Notes: generated by a model not told the origin, from the letters alone. 64,000 nucleotides of DNA from Desulfoglaeba alkanexedens ALDC (GCF_005377625.1 NZ_CP040098.1:682001-746000); one strand, 5' to 3'. Shown: positions 44,911-54,048, counted from the first letter of the stretch. Program-made: numbers and translations.

Positions 44911-45180
44911 CCTTAGACTTAAAAGACAGACCTTAGACTTTAGACTTTAGACTTAAAAGACAGACATCAGACATCAGACGGTAGACGCGATGGGGGGCGG
45001 ATCTTTCCCCTCCCCTTGTGGGAGGGGATTAAGGGGAGGGGAATGTAACTGATTGACATACATTAATTTTCTCACCCTCACCCCAACCCTCTCCCATCAA
45101 GGGAGAGGGGGATTTTTTGACCTTGTTCCGAAGCTCCACCATCCACCTTGTTCCCAAGCTGGAGCTTGGGAACGAGGGGA
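44911..45180. repeat. Inverted heptanucleotide repeats and CCCCTCCCC/CTCTCCC composite
   Basis: TTAGACTTAAAAGACAGACC (44,912-44,985) is in the reverse orientation of the large array at 45,480. A composite of the GGGAGGGGATTAAGG repeat and the CTCTCCCATCAAGGGAGAG palindrome (45,006-45,116) follows, matching 16,428-16,530. Two TTCCCAAGCT palindromes end it (45,122-45,175). Confidence 0.85.
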
Positions 45181-45240
45181 ACTTGAAACTTGAAACTTGA
45201 AACTTGAAACTTGAAACTTGAAACTTGAAACTTGAAACTT
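45181..45240. repeat. Tandem heptanucleotide array (ACTTGAA), about 8.5 copies
   Basis: The seven-base unit ACTTGAA is repeated perfectly for 60 bases. Its last copies run directly into the reading frame of the four-helix-bundle ORF. Confidence 0.95.
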
Positions 45241-45494
45241 CAAAGATGAGAAGAGCGGCCGTATCAGTCGCGGCAAACATCGTAGAAGGTTCAGCCAGGA
45301 AGAACAGGAGCGAATATCTGCAGTTTCTGTATATATCTATATCATCGTTGGCTGAATTGAACTACTATATCACCTTCTCAAATGACTTAGGGTACCTAGA
45401 CGCCAAGGCATACGATGAACTACGGACAAAAGGCCAGGAGACTTCCAGGACACTCCAAGGACTCATCTCCTACATCCAAAAGTCTAAAGTCTAG
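45225..45494 (+). pseudogene. Four-helix-bundle (S23/IVP-like) protein, truncated at the N-terminus
   Basis: The 89-codon frame encodes MRRAAVSVAANIVEGSARK, NRSEYLQFLYISISSLAELN and YITFSNDLGYL, the core of the four-helix-bundle family first seen in 23S rRNA intervening sequences and related to the DGR protein Avd. Whole members are about 115-120 residues, so helix 1 and its lead-in are missing; the frame starts inside the ACTTGAA array (TTG at 45225 or ATG at 45246). The C-terminal codons (QKSKV) are read from the first units of the next heptad array. It may be a remnant or a functional short form. Confidence 0.75.
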
Positions 45495-46160
45495 GGTGTA
45501 TCTTCAATGTCTAATGTCTGAAGTCTAATGTCTGAAGTCTAATGTCTGAAGTCTAATGTCTGAAGTCTAATGTCTGAAGTCTAATGCTTGAAGTCTAATG
45601 CTTGAAGTCTAATGTCTGAAGTCTAATGTCTGAAGTCTAATGTCTGAAGTCTAATGTCTGAAGTCTAATGTCTGAAGTCTAATGTCTGAAGTCTAATGTC
45701 TGAAGTCTAATGTCTGAAGTCTAATGTCTGAAGTCTAATGCTTGAAGTCTAATGCTTGAAGTCTAATGCTTGAAGTCTAATGTCTGAAGTCTAATGTCTA
45801 AAGTCTAATGTCTAAAGTCTAATGTCTGAAGTCTAATGTCTGAAGTCTAATGTCTGAAGTCTAATGTCTAAAGTCTAATGTCTAAAGTCTAATGTCTAAA
45901 GTCTAACGTCTGAAGTCTAATGTCTAAAGTCTAATGTCTAAAGTCTAATGTCTGAAGTCTAATGTCTGAAGTCTAATGTCTGAAGTCTAAGGTCTAAGGT
46001 CTGAAGTCTAAGGTCTAATGTCTGAAGTCTAATGTCTGAAGTCTAATGTCTGAAGTCTAATGTCTGAAGTCTAATGTCTGAAGTCTAATGTCTAAAGTCT
46101 AAGGTCTGAAGTCTAAGGTCTAAGGTCTGAGGTCTAAGGTCTAAGGTCTAAGGTCTGTCT
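45480..46160. repeat. Large heptanucleotide repeat array (TCTGAAG/TCTAATG), about 680 bases
   Basis: About 97 seven-base units, mainly alternating TCTGAAG and TCTAATG with variants TCTAAAG, CTTGAAG, TCTAAGG. It begins at the end of the four-helix-bundle frame and ends at the acyltransferase start codon region (GTCTGTCTTTTATGTCTGAT). Confidence 0.95.
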
Positions 46161-46163
46161 TTT

Positions 46164-47405
46164 ATGTCTGATATCTGCCTTTCCAATCATGTGCCAGCAC
46201 TTAACGGCGTCCGGGGGGTCGCTGTGGTGCTGGTGTTCCTGTTTCATGCCGGGGTGCCCGGTTTTACGGGCGCTTTTATCGGTGTAGACATCTTTTTCGT
46301 CCTCAGCGGCTTTCTGATCACCGCGCTGCTGCTTCAGGAGGAGGAGCGGCGCGGTACGGTGAGCCTGAAGAACTTCTACCTGCGGCGGGCGCTGCGGCTG
46401 CTTCCGGCACTTTTCCTGCTGCTCGCGGTTTATCTGGTCTACTACTTTTATGCGGCGCCCGATGCCGCCGAGCGGCGCCGCCATTTTGAAGACGCCCTCA
46501 TGGTGCTCTTTTACGTGTCCAACTGGACCCGCGCCTTCGGCTGGGAACGCCCCTACAGCCTGGGCCACTGCTGGTCGCTTTCCGTCGAGGAGCAGTTTTA
46601 CGCGGTCTGGCCGCTGGTGTTTCTGGGGCTGATGCGGTTGAGAGGGAACCTGCGGGCGCCGCTGATCGCGGTGCTTTTTTTGGGTAGCTGGGGCTGGCGG
46701 GTGTGGCTTCTGGAGGGAGGCGCCGGTTGGGACCGGGTTTACAACGGGTTCGATACGCGCGCGGACATGCTGCTCGCGGGCTGCCTGTTGGCTTTTCTGG
46801 TGCACGACGGAAGGCTCTCTTTTTGGTCCACGAGACGTCGGGCGGCTTGCCTGTCGAGCGCCGCGGCGGTGGCCGTTTTGGCCTTCCTCGCCGCGCACGG
46901 CCGCTGGCAGACGGCGCCGCTTTATAAGTGGCAGTATACTGTTTTGGCTCTTGCGGCGGCCGTTGTGATCCTGGATGTGGTCGCGCGCCCCGAGGGGCTT
47001 CTTTCGCGTTTTTTGAGCCTCCCGCCGCTTGTGTGGCTGGGGGGGATTTCCTACGGCATCTATCTTTGGCATTATCCCTTGCTGCATTACGTGGGAAGCC
47101 TGGGCTGGCGCGGGTGGCGCGCGACGGCCCTCACCGCGGCATTGAATTTGGGACTGGCTGTAGGGTCCTTCTATCTGGTGGAACGCAGGGCGCTGAGGCT
47201 CAAGCGGCGGTATCAGGCGTGGGCGCCCGCGTGCCCATCCCCGCCCGTCAGCCTCAACCGCAAAAAATCGCGTTACATTTCGGCGGAGGAGTCTAGATAC
47301 TTGTTGACAACGCCTTTTCGCAAGGCTATCAAGGTCCAAATCCTGTACGAGGATAGGGGCGCGCGTCCCCGCCGGAACCGGGCAAACGGCGGGGGTCCAT
47401 CGTAA
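46164..47405 (+). CDS. Acyltransferase family 3 (OafA/YrhL-like membrane acyltransferase)
   Basis: A 413-residue membrane enzyme that likely O-acylates an extracytoplasmic glycan. It shows ALNGVRGVAVVLVFLFHAGV with the conserved His, FIGVDIFFVLSGFLIT, FYLRRALRLLPALFLLL and CWSLSVEEQFYAVWPL, with about ten hydrophobic segments. The start codon lies at the edge of the heptad array and there is no clear ribosome site. The last 50 or so residues (after RYQAWAPAC) are low-complexity and fall in the DNA duplicated upstream of the second RTX gene, so the natural end may be earlier. Confidence 0.9.
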   Translation: MSDICLSNHVPALNGVRGVAVVLVFLFHAGVPGFTGAFIGVDIFFVLSGFLITALLLQEEERRGTVSLKNFYLRRALRLLPALFLLLAVYLVYYFYAAPDAAERRRHFEDALMVLFYVSNWTRAFGWERPYSLGHCWSLSVEEQFYAVWPLVFLGLMRLRGNLRAPLIAVLFLGSWGWRVWLLEGGAGWDRVYNGFDTRADMLLAGCLLAFLVHDGRLSFWSTRRRAACLSSAAAVAVLAFLAAHGRWQTAPLYKWQYTVLALAAAVVILDVVARPEGLLSRFLSLPPLVWLGGISYGIYLWHYPLLHYVGSLGWRGWRATALTAALNLGLAVGSFYLVERRALRLKRRYQAWAPACPSPPVSLNRKKSRYISAEESRYLLTTPFRKAIKVQILYEDRGARPRRNRANGGGPS

Positions 47406-47564
47406 AACGCCCAGCATTGAAGGGGCTTTCAGGGTACCGAGCAGGACAAGGAGGAGCGAGAGGGAAAAACTTTTTGGGGGTAACGTTTTTTTGTTTGTGG
47501 CGTGGCATCACGTTCGGTGCACAATCAATGGCTGGGCCAAACACCAAGTTCAGGGAGGAGAAAG

Positions 47565-50500
47565 ATGGCACTACAAGGATTTGACGAAGCGTATTACCTC
47601 GAGGCAAAGTTGGCGGCTCTGCAGGCGGACCCGGAGTACGCTGACGAGTGGGCAAACAAGACCACCGACGATCTGGAAACGTTCATGGCGGATCTGGGCT
47701 TGACGCCGGAAACCCATTACAACCTTTACGGTTGGAAGGAAGGGCTCAACCCCAACGAATATTTCGACCAGAACGAATATAAGCTGGCCAAGGCCAAGCA
47801 GATGGTCGATGACGGCCTCTATGATTCGATGCAGGATGCCTTGGATGCCTTCGAGGAAGCCTGGGCCCAGGACCCTTACCAGCACTACCTGCAGTATGGC
47901 GCCGAAGAAGGGATCAATCCGTCCAACGACTTCGATGCCTCCGCGTATCTTGAAGCCAAGCTGGCCGATCTGCAGGCGGACCCGCAGTACGCCGAAGAGT
48001 GGGCGGGTAAGACCGTCGCCGACGTTCAGGCGGCTATCGAGGCTTCGGGCCTGACCCCCCTCACGCATTACCTTGCTTTCGGTAAAGACGAAGGTCTGAC
48101 CGCGCCCGAAGTCCCCGTGGATGAGCAAGTCGATGAGTCGGACCTCTACGCGGGGGAGGCCTTCGAGCTCACTACGGATACGGACAACTACACCGGTACC
48201 GACCTCAACGATACCATCGAAGGCGTCTCCTCGGCACTCTCCTCGGCGCGCACCTTGAACCCCACCGACCAGATTGACGGCGCCGGCGGAGACGACACCC
48301 TGAAGGTGGACCTGCAGAGCAGCTTCACCGGCTTCACCGACGGCTACCTGAAGAATGTCGAAACCGTTGAACTCACCAACAGCGGCACCATCGGCCGTGA
48401 TTTCTCCGCCAAGGGCGTTACAGGCGTTGAGAGCTACGTGCTCAACGGCGACGTAAGCCTCACCAACCTGGCTGCCACCGATGCTTCCATCACCCTGAAC
48501 GGCCAGCAGGAAGACGTAGAGATCGGCTTTGCCGCCAAGGTGACCGATGGCACCACCGATGCCCTGACCCTGAATCTGAACGGCGTGGGCACGGCGGAGG
48601 ATGCGGCTACCACCGCTACTGAACTGAAGCGTGTCGATCTCACCGCCGACGGCATCGAAACGCTGAACCTCGGCGTTTCCGGCACCAACGTCGTGGACGT
48701 TGACGCAGCTAACGCAAAGGCCGTCATCGCCACGGGCGAAGGCTTGCTGAATGCGACTTTCGATGAAAGCAGCGCCGTGAAGAGCGTTGACGCCTCCGGT
48801 GTGGCCGGCGGTGTTTCCGTCAATCTCAACGGCCTGGCCGCCGCTACCACCGTAAAGACCGGCGCGGGCAACGACACCATCACTGCCGCAACCGATGATC
48901 TGGCCGTCAATGCCGAGCTCGACGGCGGCGCCGGTACCGATCGTCTGGTCCTGAGCGGTGACGGAACCGCCCAGTACACCATGGGCAATATCGAGACCGT
49001 TGCCCTGGGAGCTTTGACTGGCGAATTGACCTTCTCCGCCAAGAACGCCTCCGGCATCGAAACCATCGAAGCCACCAGCGCTTTTGCGGACACTGACACT
49101 GCCAACTTTGCCAACCTGGGCAACATCGACCTGAACTTCGTGCTCGGGAAAGGCTCCGCTGGCGAGATCATCGCGGATAACGCAGGCGCGGCTACCGTGA
49201 ACATCAGCGGGACATCCGATGGCGACCTCACCCTCACCAAGGCCACCGGCGTTACCCTGAACGTCGCCAAAGACGCCGTGTTCACCGGTGAAATCGAAGC
49301 ACTGAAAGCCAGCTCGCTGGAAGCCACCATCGATGGCCAACTCGGTGACAACACCATTGACGATACCGCTGACGATGCCGCCTCGATCTACCTGGCCGAA
49401 GCCACGGGTGCCGTGTTCACTGCCACCAACACAAAGGCTGCTAACATCGTCGAGCTGGACGCCGGCAAGCTGATTGACTTGGACATTACCACCGCGGGCG
49501 ATTTCACTTTCAGGGAAGGCAGTTTGGCCAGCCTGGAATCGCTGACCGTCGATACCGACGGTGACTTCTCCATGACCTACGACACCGTTGGTCCTCTCAG
49601 CGCCATCCACAGCATCGAGCTCTCCGGCACGGGCACCGCCACACTGCTGGACATTCTGGGTGATTTCGACCTGGAATACGGCATCACCGTTGACGCAAGC
49701 GGCCTTTCCAACAATGACGAGAACTCTGCTCTGAGGATCAATGCTATTATGGTCGGCGAAGGCCAGTCCATCGAGCTGAACGTCGCTGACGTGGCGGGTG
49801 ATGTGGGGCTCTGGGGACATGCTTGGGTGGACAACACTGAAGAAGGAGCGCAAACCGGCTCCATCACCGTGGATGCCGACGGCACTCAAGGTGATGTGAC
49901 TCTGGGTACCCTGTTCGCCAAGACCGTCACCGTGGATGCCGCCGGCGCGCTGGGTGAGGTTCATATCGGTTACGTCGTGGATAACTCCGACTTCGGCGGC
50001 ATTTATGCAGAAACCGTCAACTTCACCGGCTCCGAGCTGAAGGCGAACACCGTGTATGTCACGGCTTCCAAGGCCGCGACCTTGACGGGCGGTATTGACG
50101 ACGATACCTTCATGCTGGTCGCGGATAATGACATAGATACAACTTCCAAGTTCACCGTCACCGGCGGCCTGGGTGATGATCAATTCCTGATCGATTGGGT
50201 TGCTACTCTGAAAGGCAAGGCCATCGCGACCATTACCGACTTCGAGGAGGGTGATACCACCAACATCGCGGCTGAAACGCTTGGTGTCTTTGCAAATGCA
50301 GAGACAGCCCTGGGTGTGCTGCAAGACGCAGGGTTTGCTCCTGCTGACGCATCTGCCGAGGATATTGCATTCCTGGCGTTCACGGAGGGGGCGGAACCAT
50401 ACGCATACGATTCCAGCGTCTTCACCTACGACGGCAACACGTATGCCGTGGTAGGAGATACCAATACACAGAACGGGGACACCGGTGATGCGAGTTTCGA

Positions 50501-50585
50501 CAACGGCGAAATCCTGATCCAGCTCCTTGGCGTTCAAGATGCTGATGCCATCAATCATGCCTTTGGTTTGGAAGTAACAGGGTAA
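47565..50585 (+). CDS. Large secreted RTX/S-layer-like protein, paralogue 1
   Basis: A 1006-residue acidic protein with no Cys and no classical signal peptide, fitting type I secretion. The N-terminus (1-200) has three related modules: YYLEAKLAALQADPEYADEW, HYNLYGWKEGLNPNEYFDQN and HYLQYGAEEGINPSNDFDAS. A long beta-rich region of Asp/Thr/Val repeats follows. RTX-like glycine-Asp motifs occur at about 225-260 (DGAGGDDTL), 425-460 (TGAGNDTI, GGAGTDRL) and 868 (GGLGDDQF). The C-terminal part (865-1006) is likely the secretion signal. AGGAGAAAG precedes the ATG at 47565. Function: probable surface layer or adhesin, by architecture and neighbourhood. Confidence 0.88.
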   Translation: MALQGFDEAYYLEAKLAALQADPEYADEWANKTTDDLETFMADLGLTPETHYNLYGWKEGLNPNEYFDQNEYKLAKAKQMVDDGLYDSMQDALDAFEEAWAQDPYQHYLQYGAEEGINPSNDFDASAYLEAKLADLQADPQYAEEWAGKTVADVQAAIEASGLTPLTHYLAFGKDEGLTAPEVPVDEQVDESDLYAGEAFELTTDTDNYTGTDLNDTIEGVSSALSSARTLNPTDQIDGAGGDDTLKVDLQSSFTGFTDGYLKNVETVELTNSGTIGRDFSAKGVTGVESYVLNGDVSLTNLAATDASITLNGQQEDVEIGFAAKVTDGTTDALTLNLNGVGTAEDAATTATELKRVDLTADGIETLNLGVSGTNVVDVDAANAKAVIATGEGLLNATFDESSAVKSVDASGVAGGVSVNLNGLAAATTVKTGAGNDTITAATDDLAVNAELDGGAGTDRLVLSGDGTAQYTMGNIETVALGALTGELTFSAKNASGIETIEATSAFADTDTANFANLGNIDLNFVLGKGSAGEIIADNAGAATVNISGTSDGDLTLTKATGVTLNVAKDAVFTGEIEALKASSLEATIDGQLGDNTIDDTADDAASIYLAEATGAVFTATNTKAANIVELDAGKLIDLDITTAGDFTFREGSLASLESLTVDTDGDFSMTYDTVGPLSAIHSIELSGTGTATLLDILGDFDLEYGITVDASGLSNNDENSALRINAIMVGEGQSIELNVADVAGDVGLWGHAWVDNTEEGAQTGSITVDADGTQGDVTLGTLFAKTVTVDAAGALGEVHIGYVVDNSDFGGIYAETVNFTGSELKANTVYVTASKAATLTGGIDDDTFMLVADNDIDTTSKFTVTGGLGDDQFLIDWVATLKGKAIATITDFEEGDTTNIAAETLGVFANAETALGVLQDAGFAPADASAEDIAFLAFTEGAEPYAYDSSVFTYDGNTYAVVGDTNTQNGDTGDASFDNGEILIQLLGVQDADAINHAFGLEVTG

Positions 50586-50599
50586 AAGCAAAGGACAGA

Positions 50600-50646
50600 G
50601 GTCAGAGACCAGTCCCCAATTTCTCTGAAATCAGGGACTGCTGACC
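50600..50646 (+). other. Conserved 3' hairpin after RTX paralogue 1
   Basis: Outer stem GGTCAG/CTGACC and inner stem CAGTCCC/GGGACTG with a four-base bulge and 17-base loop. The same structure follows paralogue 2 at 62,020-62,066. Confidence 0.75.
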
Positions 50647-50668
50647 TTTCTTGAAACCGCAAGCGCAA

Positions 50669-50700
50669 GGCCCCATCCCTCCCAAGGGGTGGGGTCTTTT
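50669..50700 (+). terminator. Intrinsic terminator after RTX paralogue 1
   Basis: CCCCATCCC (50671-50679) pairs with GGGTGGGG (50687-50694), followed by TCTTTT. Conserved after paralogue 2. Confidence 0.85.
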
Positions 50701-50725
50701 CTATGTTCTGAAAAAGCCCCGTACC

Positions 50726-51122
50726 CCGTAGGGCGCAATAAGCGAAGCGCATTGCGCCGTATGCAAAACAACCACGTCACCCATCCCATTCGGCGGATTA
50801 CGCTCCGCTAATCCGCCCTACGTAGCTACGTACCCCGTACCCCGTACCCCGTAGGGCGCAATAAGCGAAGCGCATTGCGCCGTATGGAAAACGACCACGT
50901 AACACCCATCCCATTCGGCGGATTACGCTCCGCTAATCCGCCCTACGTAGCTACGTACCCCGTACCCCGTAGGGCGCAATAAGCGAAGCGCATTGCGCCG
51001 TATGGAAAACAACCACGTAACACCCACCCCATTCGGCGGATTACGCTCCGCTAATCCGCCCTACGTAGCTACGTACCCCGTACCCCGTAGGGCGCAATAA
51101 GCGAACCGCATTGCGCCGTATT
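50726..51122. repeat. REP/BIME array upstream of RAYT 1
   Basis: Four copies of palindrome A (arms GGCGCAAT and ATTGCGCC, core AAGCGAAGCGC) alternate with three of palindrome B (arms GGCGGATTA and TAATCCGCC) at about 118-base spacing. The linkers have TACGTAGCTACGTACCCCGT. The last A copy lies about 20 bases before the RAYT start. Confidence 0.93.
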
Positions 51123-51138
51123 TAATCCGGCCCACACC

Positions 51139-51672
51139 ATGCCCAATTATCGACGCGCCTGGCATCCCGGCGGGACTTATTTCTTTACGGTCAACACGTT
51201 GCGCCGGCACGGTTGCACGCTCCTGACGGATCACATCGATTCGCTGCGCGCCGCCGTGCGCACGGTGCGACGTGCGCATCCCTTCGCCATTCACGGGTGG
51301 GTGGTGTTGCCGGATCACCTGCATGCCATCATCGAACTGCCGCCCGGCGACGCCGACTTCGCCACCCGTTGGCGGTTGATCAAGGCCGGTTTTTCCAAAC
51401 GCCTGCCGCCAATAGAACGGCGTTCGGCGGTGCGTGTGGCCCGCGGAGAACGCGGCATCTGGCAAAGACGGTTCTGGGAACACCTGATTCGCGATGAACG
51501 CGATTTTGCTGCGCACATGGATTATGTGCACTTCAACCCGGTAAAACATGGCCTTGTCGCCAGGGTTGCCGACTGGCCTTATTCGACGTTTCATGCCTTG
51601 GTGGCCGATAGAGTTTATCCGGCCGATTGGGCAGGCAGGATGGCGGCCGATGGGGTAATCTGCCCTGACTGA
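51139..51672 (+). CDS. REP-associated tyrosine transposase (RAYT), copy 1
   Basis: A 177-residue Y1/HUH nuclease of the IS200-like RAYT group. The metal-binding HUH pair is H60-L61-H62 (LPDHLHAIIELP) and the likely catalytic Tyr is Y129 in [12 protein letters not shown]. RAYTs cut and join single-stranded REP hairpins. This gene is flanked by REP palindromes on both sides, in opposite orientation, the usual association. It is about 98% identical to the copy at 62,209. Confidence 0.93.
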   Translation: MPNYRRAWHPGGTYFFTVNTLRRHGCTLLTDHIDSLRAAVRTVRRAHPFAIHGWVVLPDHLHAIIELPPGDADFATRWRLIKAGFSKRLPPIERRSAVRVARGERGIWQRRFWEHLIRDERDFAAHMDYVHFNPVKHGLVARVADWPYSTFHALVADRVYPADWAGRMAADGVICPD

Positions 51673-51689
51673 ATGCGAAATCCGGAATC

Positions 51690-51915
51690 CGGCGCAATGC
51701 GCTGCGCTTATTGCGCCCTACCCATCTATCCGCGTTGACGCATTAGATTCGGAATCCGGCGCAATACGCTTTGCTATTGCGCCCTACACACCTACCCGCG
51801 TTGACGCATTGGATTCGGACTCCGGCGCAATACGCCTTGCTATTGGGCCCTACCCATCTATCCACGCTCCCGCACCCCGTAGGGCGCAATAAGCGAAGCG
51901 CATTGCGCCGCATGG
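51690..51915. repeat. Inverted REP palindromes downstream of RAYT 1
   Basis: Three palindromes in the opposite sense (GGCGCAATGCGCT...TTATTGCGCCC, and GGCGCAATACG(C)T variants) at about 51,693, 51,762 and 51,822, each followed by CTATCCGCGTTGACGCAT-like spacers. A forward A palindrome follows at 51,881. Confidence 0.88.
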
Positions 51916-51916
51916 A

Positions 51917-52010
51917 ACAACTAAAGGACACCCACTTACCTTTCCCATAAGAGATGTTGCACTAACTTTCTTTTACATGCACCAACTAAAGGACACCCAC
52001 TTACTTGACC
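51917..52010. repeat. Two direct repeats AACTAAAGGACACCCACTTA
   Basis: The 20-base phrase occurs at 51,920 and again 66 bases later, just before a truncated transposase. It probably belongs to the left end of that element. Confidence 0.75.
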
Positions 52011-52039
52011 TCCGCCCACCCCTGCACTAGGCTCCTCTC

Positions 52040-52234
52040 ATGACCATGCCTCGCTCCGCACTCGTCTCGCTCGCTGATACGCCGTGGTACCACGTGGTGT
52101 CCCGCTGCGTGCGCCGCGCCTTCCTGTGCGGCGTGGATGCCCATTCCGGCAAGAATTACGAGCACCGGCGCGGGTGGATCGAGGCGCGCATCATGGAGCT
52201 GGCTTCTATCTTCGCCATCGATGTGGCGGCCTGA
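52040..52234 (+). pseudogene. Truncated IS200-like (Y1) transposase, N-terminal fragment
   Basis: 64 residues: PWYHVVSRCVRRAFLCGVDA then HSGKNYEHRRGWIEARIMEL. This is the start of a Y1/REP-type transposase. The frame ends (AIDVAA, stop) just where the HUH region (YAVMSNHYH in relatives) should begin. The break coincides with the start of an OGT-like gene that lacks its own N-terminus. Confidence 0.8.
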
Positions 52235-52251
52235 GCGACGCCGACCACCTC

Positions 52252-54048
52252 ATGCTGGCCAACGCCTTTGTAGCCGGCATGCCCCCTGTCCCCGAACCGC
52301 CGGTGAGCGTTTTCCAGCGCCCCCCGCGTGCCGGCCGCAAGCTGCGCATCGGCCTTTTGTCGGCGGACTTCAAGCAGCACCCCGTAGCCCAATTGATCAT
52401 GGAAGTGCTGGAGCATATCGACCGCCGCGCTTTCGAACTCATCGGCTACGACGTGGCCGAGCCGCATGAGTCCTACTGGCGTCAGCGTATTCTCGCCGCC
52501 TTCGATGAAGTCGTTGCCGTGCGTGACCTTGACGAGAAAAGCTTCGTTGAGCGGCTGCGCCAGGATAAGCTGGACGTGCTGGTCGAAATGCAAGGGGACA
52601 CCGCCGATACCCGGGTCTGGTGGCTGCGCCACCGGCTGGCTCCGGTCCAGATGAGCTGGCTCGGGTTCATCGGCAGTATCGGTGCAGGAATGACCGACTA
52701 TATCATCGCCGATCGGCACCTGATCCCGGCGGATAGCCGCCAGCATTTCGCTGAAAAGGTCATCTGGCTGCCCGACTTCAGCTTCCCCGCCGACACCCAG
52801 CGGGAAGCACCGCCGCCACCGCCCCGCGTGGTGGAAGGCCTGCCTGACGATGCCGTGGTCTTCTGCTCCTTCAACGCCCACTACAAGATCACCCGTGCGA
52901 CCTTTGAAGCCTGGCTGGCCATAGTTCAGCAGGTCGAAAAGGGGATCCTATGGCTCTACGATCAAAACCCCGATTCCACGGCGCGCCTGCGCCAGGCGGC
53001 CAAGGATCTCGGATTGGCCGAGGAGCGGCTGATCTTTGCCAAGCACAAGCCGCACATCGAGCACCTGGCGCGATTGCAATTGGCGGACGTGGCGCTGGAC
53101 AGTTGGCCCTACAACTCAGGAGCGACCGCCATCGACACCCTCTGGTGCGGCGTGCCGCTGCTCACCAAGAGCGATGCCACCATGATGTCCCGCGTGGCCA
53201 CCGGCATGCTCAAGACCTTGGGGCTGCCCGAACTCACCACCACCACCGTTGAGGAATTCATCCGCACCGGCGTCAGGCTGGGGCGGGATGCCGGGCTCCG
53301 CCGTGATATCAAAGAACGCCTGATCGCCGCCCGCGACCATTCCCCCTTGTACGACCCGCAACGCTTCGCTCGCCATTTGGAGAAGGCCTTTGACATGGCC
53401 TATGCCCGCTTCGAGCAGGGGCTGGCGCCGGACCACCTGGAAGTGCCGGCCCTGGAAAGCGCGCCTGCCCAGGACGAAGCCGCTGCAGCACGCTCCCTTC
53501 AGGTATTGCTCGAACGCGCGGACTATTATCTCCAGAAGGAGAAGCTGGACGAGGCCGAGCCACTATTCCGAGAAGCCCTTGCCAGGGATCCCGCATCACC
53601 CATGGCGCGCTACGGCCTCGGTATGATTCATGGTCTGCGGGGGCAATACGAACAGGCACTGGAGCTGATGCAGCAGGCCGCCCAGGCGGAACCCGACAAT
53701 GCGCGTTTCAGCCGCCACCTCGAGATCATGCAGAAAAAGGCCCAGAAAAACCACCTGGCCGAGCTTCAGGCGCTGCTCAAAAAGGGCTTGACATCCCATC
53801 AGAAAGGCGACAAAGACGCCGCGGAAAGCTGCTACCGGGCCATACTCGAAACCTCACCACGCCATCCGATGGCGCTACACTACTTAGGCTTGATCGAGGT
53901 GCAGCGAGGAGACCCGGCAGGGCTCGAAAAGATACGGCGTTCTCTGGAAATCCAGCCGCATAACCCTACCTTTTTGCAAAATTTTGAAAAAGCCAAGAAG
54001 ATCGTCCCTGATAACCAAGCCCAAGAAGGGTTCCGTGTGTATGAGTAA
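52252..54048 (+). CDS. OGT-like (GT41/SPINDLY) glycosyltransferase with C-terminal TPR
   Basis: About 598 residues. The N-terminal 400 match the catalytic half of O-GlcNAc transferase-type enzymes: LRIGLLSADFKQHPVAQLIM (with the conserved His, about H43), SWLGFIGSIGAGMTDYIIAD, CSFNAHYKITRATFEAWLAI (with the UDP-binding Lys, about K213) and LDSWPYNSGATAIDTLWCGV. TPR repeats follow (about 415-590). The domain is cut short at its N-terminus at the junction with a transposase fragment, so the ATG at 52252 may be a secondary start. Its position between the two RTX genes makes them possible substrates; this is inference. The stop overlaps the methyltransferase start by eight bases. Confidence 0.85.
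   Translation: MLANAFVAGMPPVPEPPVSVFQRPPRAGRKLRIGLLSADFKQHPVAQLIMEVLEHIDRRAFELIGYDVAEPHESYWRQRILAAFDEVVAVRDLDEKSFVERLRQDKLDVLVEMQGDTADTRVWWLRHRLAPVQMSWLGFIGSIGAGMTDYIIADRHLIPADSRQHFAEKVIWLPDFSFPADTQREAPPPPPRVVEGLPDDAVVFCSFNAHYKITRATFEAWLAIVQQVEKGILWLYDQNPDSTARLRQAAKDLGLAEERLIFAKHKPHIEHLARLQLADVALDSWPYNSGATAIDTLWCGVPLLTKSDATMMSRVATGMLKTLGLPELTTTTVEEFIRTGVRLGRDAGLRRDIKERLIAARDHSPLYDPQRFARHLEKAFDMAYARFEQGLAPDHLEVPALESAPAQDEAAAARSLQVLLERADYYLQKEKLDEAEPLFREALARDPASPMARYGLGMIHGLRGQYEQALELMQQAAQAEPDNARFSRHLEIMQKKAQKNHLAELQALLKKGLTSHQKGDKDAAESCYRAILETSPRHPMALHYLGLIEVQRGDPAGLEKIRRSLEIQPHNPTFLQNFEKAKKIVPDNQAQEGFRVYE

Noticed and set aside
45480..46160. CRISPR or coding repeat in the heptad array
   Set aside because: A seven-base periodicity with no unique spacers and no sustained open frame is a simple tandem repeat.
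47505..47525. TGGCATCACGTTCGG upstream of RTX paralogue 1 as a -24/-12 promoter
   Set aside because: The -12 box lacks TTGC at the right spacing, and the sequence is not conserved upstream of paralogue 2.
47571..50591. Very long (about 1000-codon) minus-strand open frame opposite RTX paralogue 1
   Set aside because: Codon bias of Asp/Thr/Gly-rich repeats leaves the antisense open. The plus strand has the ribosome site, RTX motifs and conserved paralogue.
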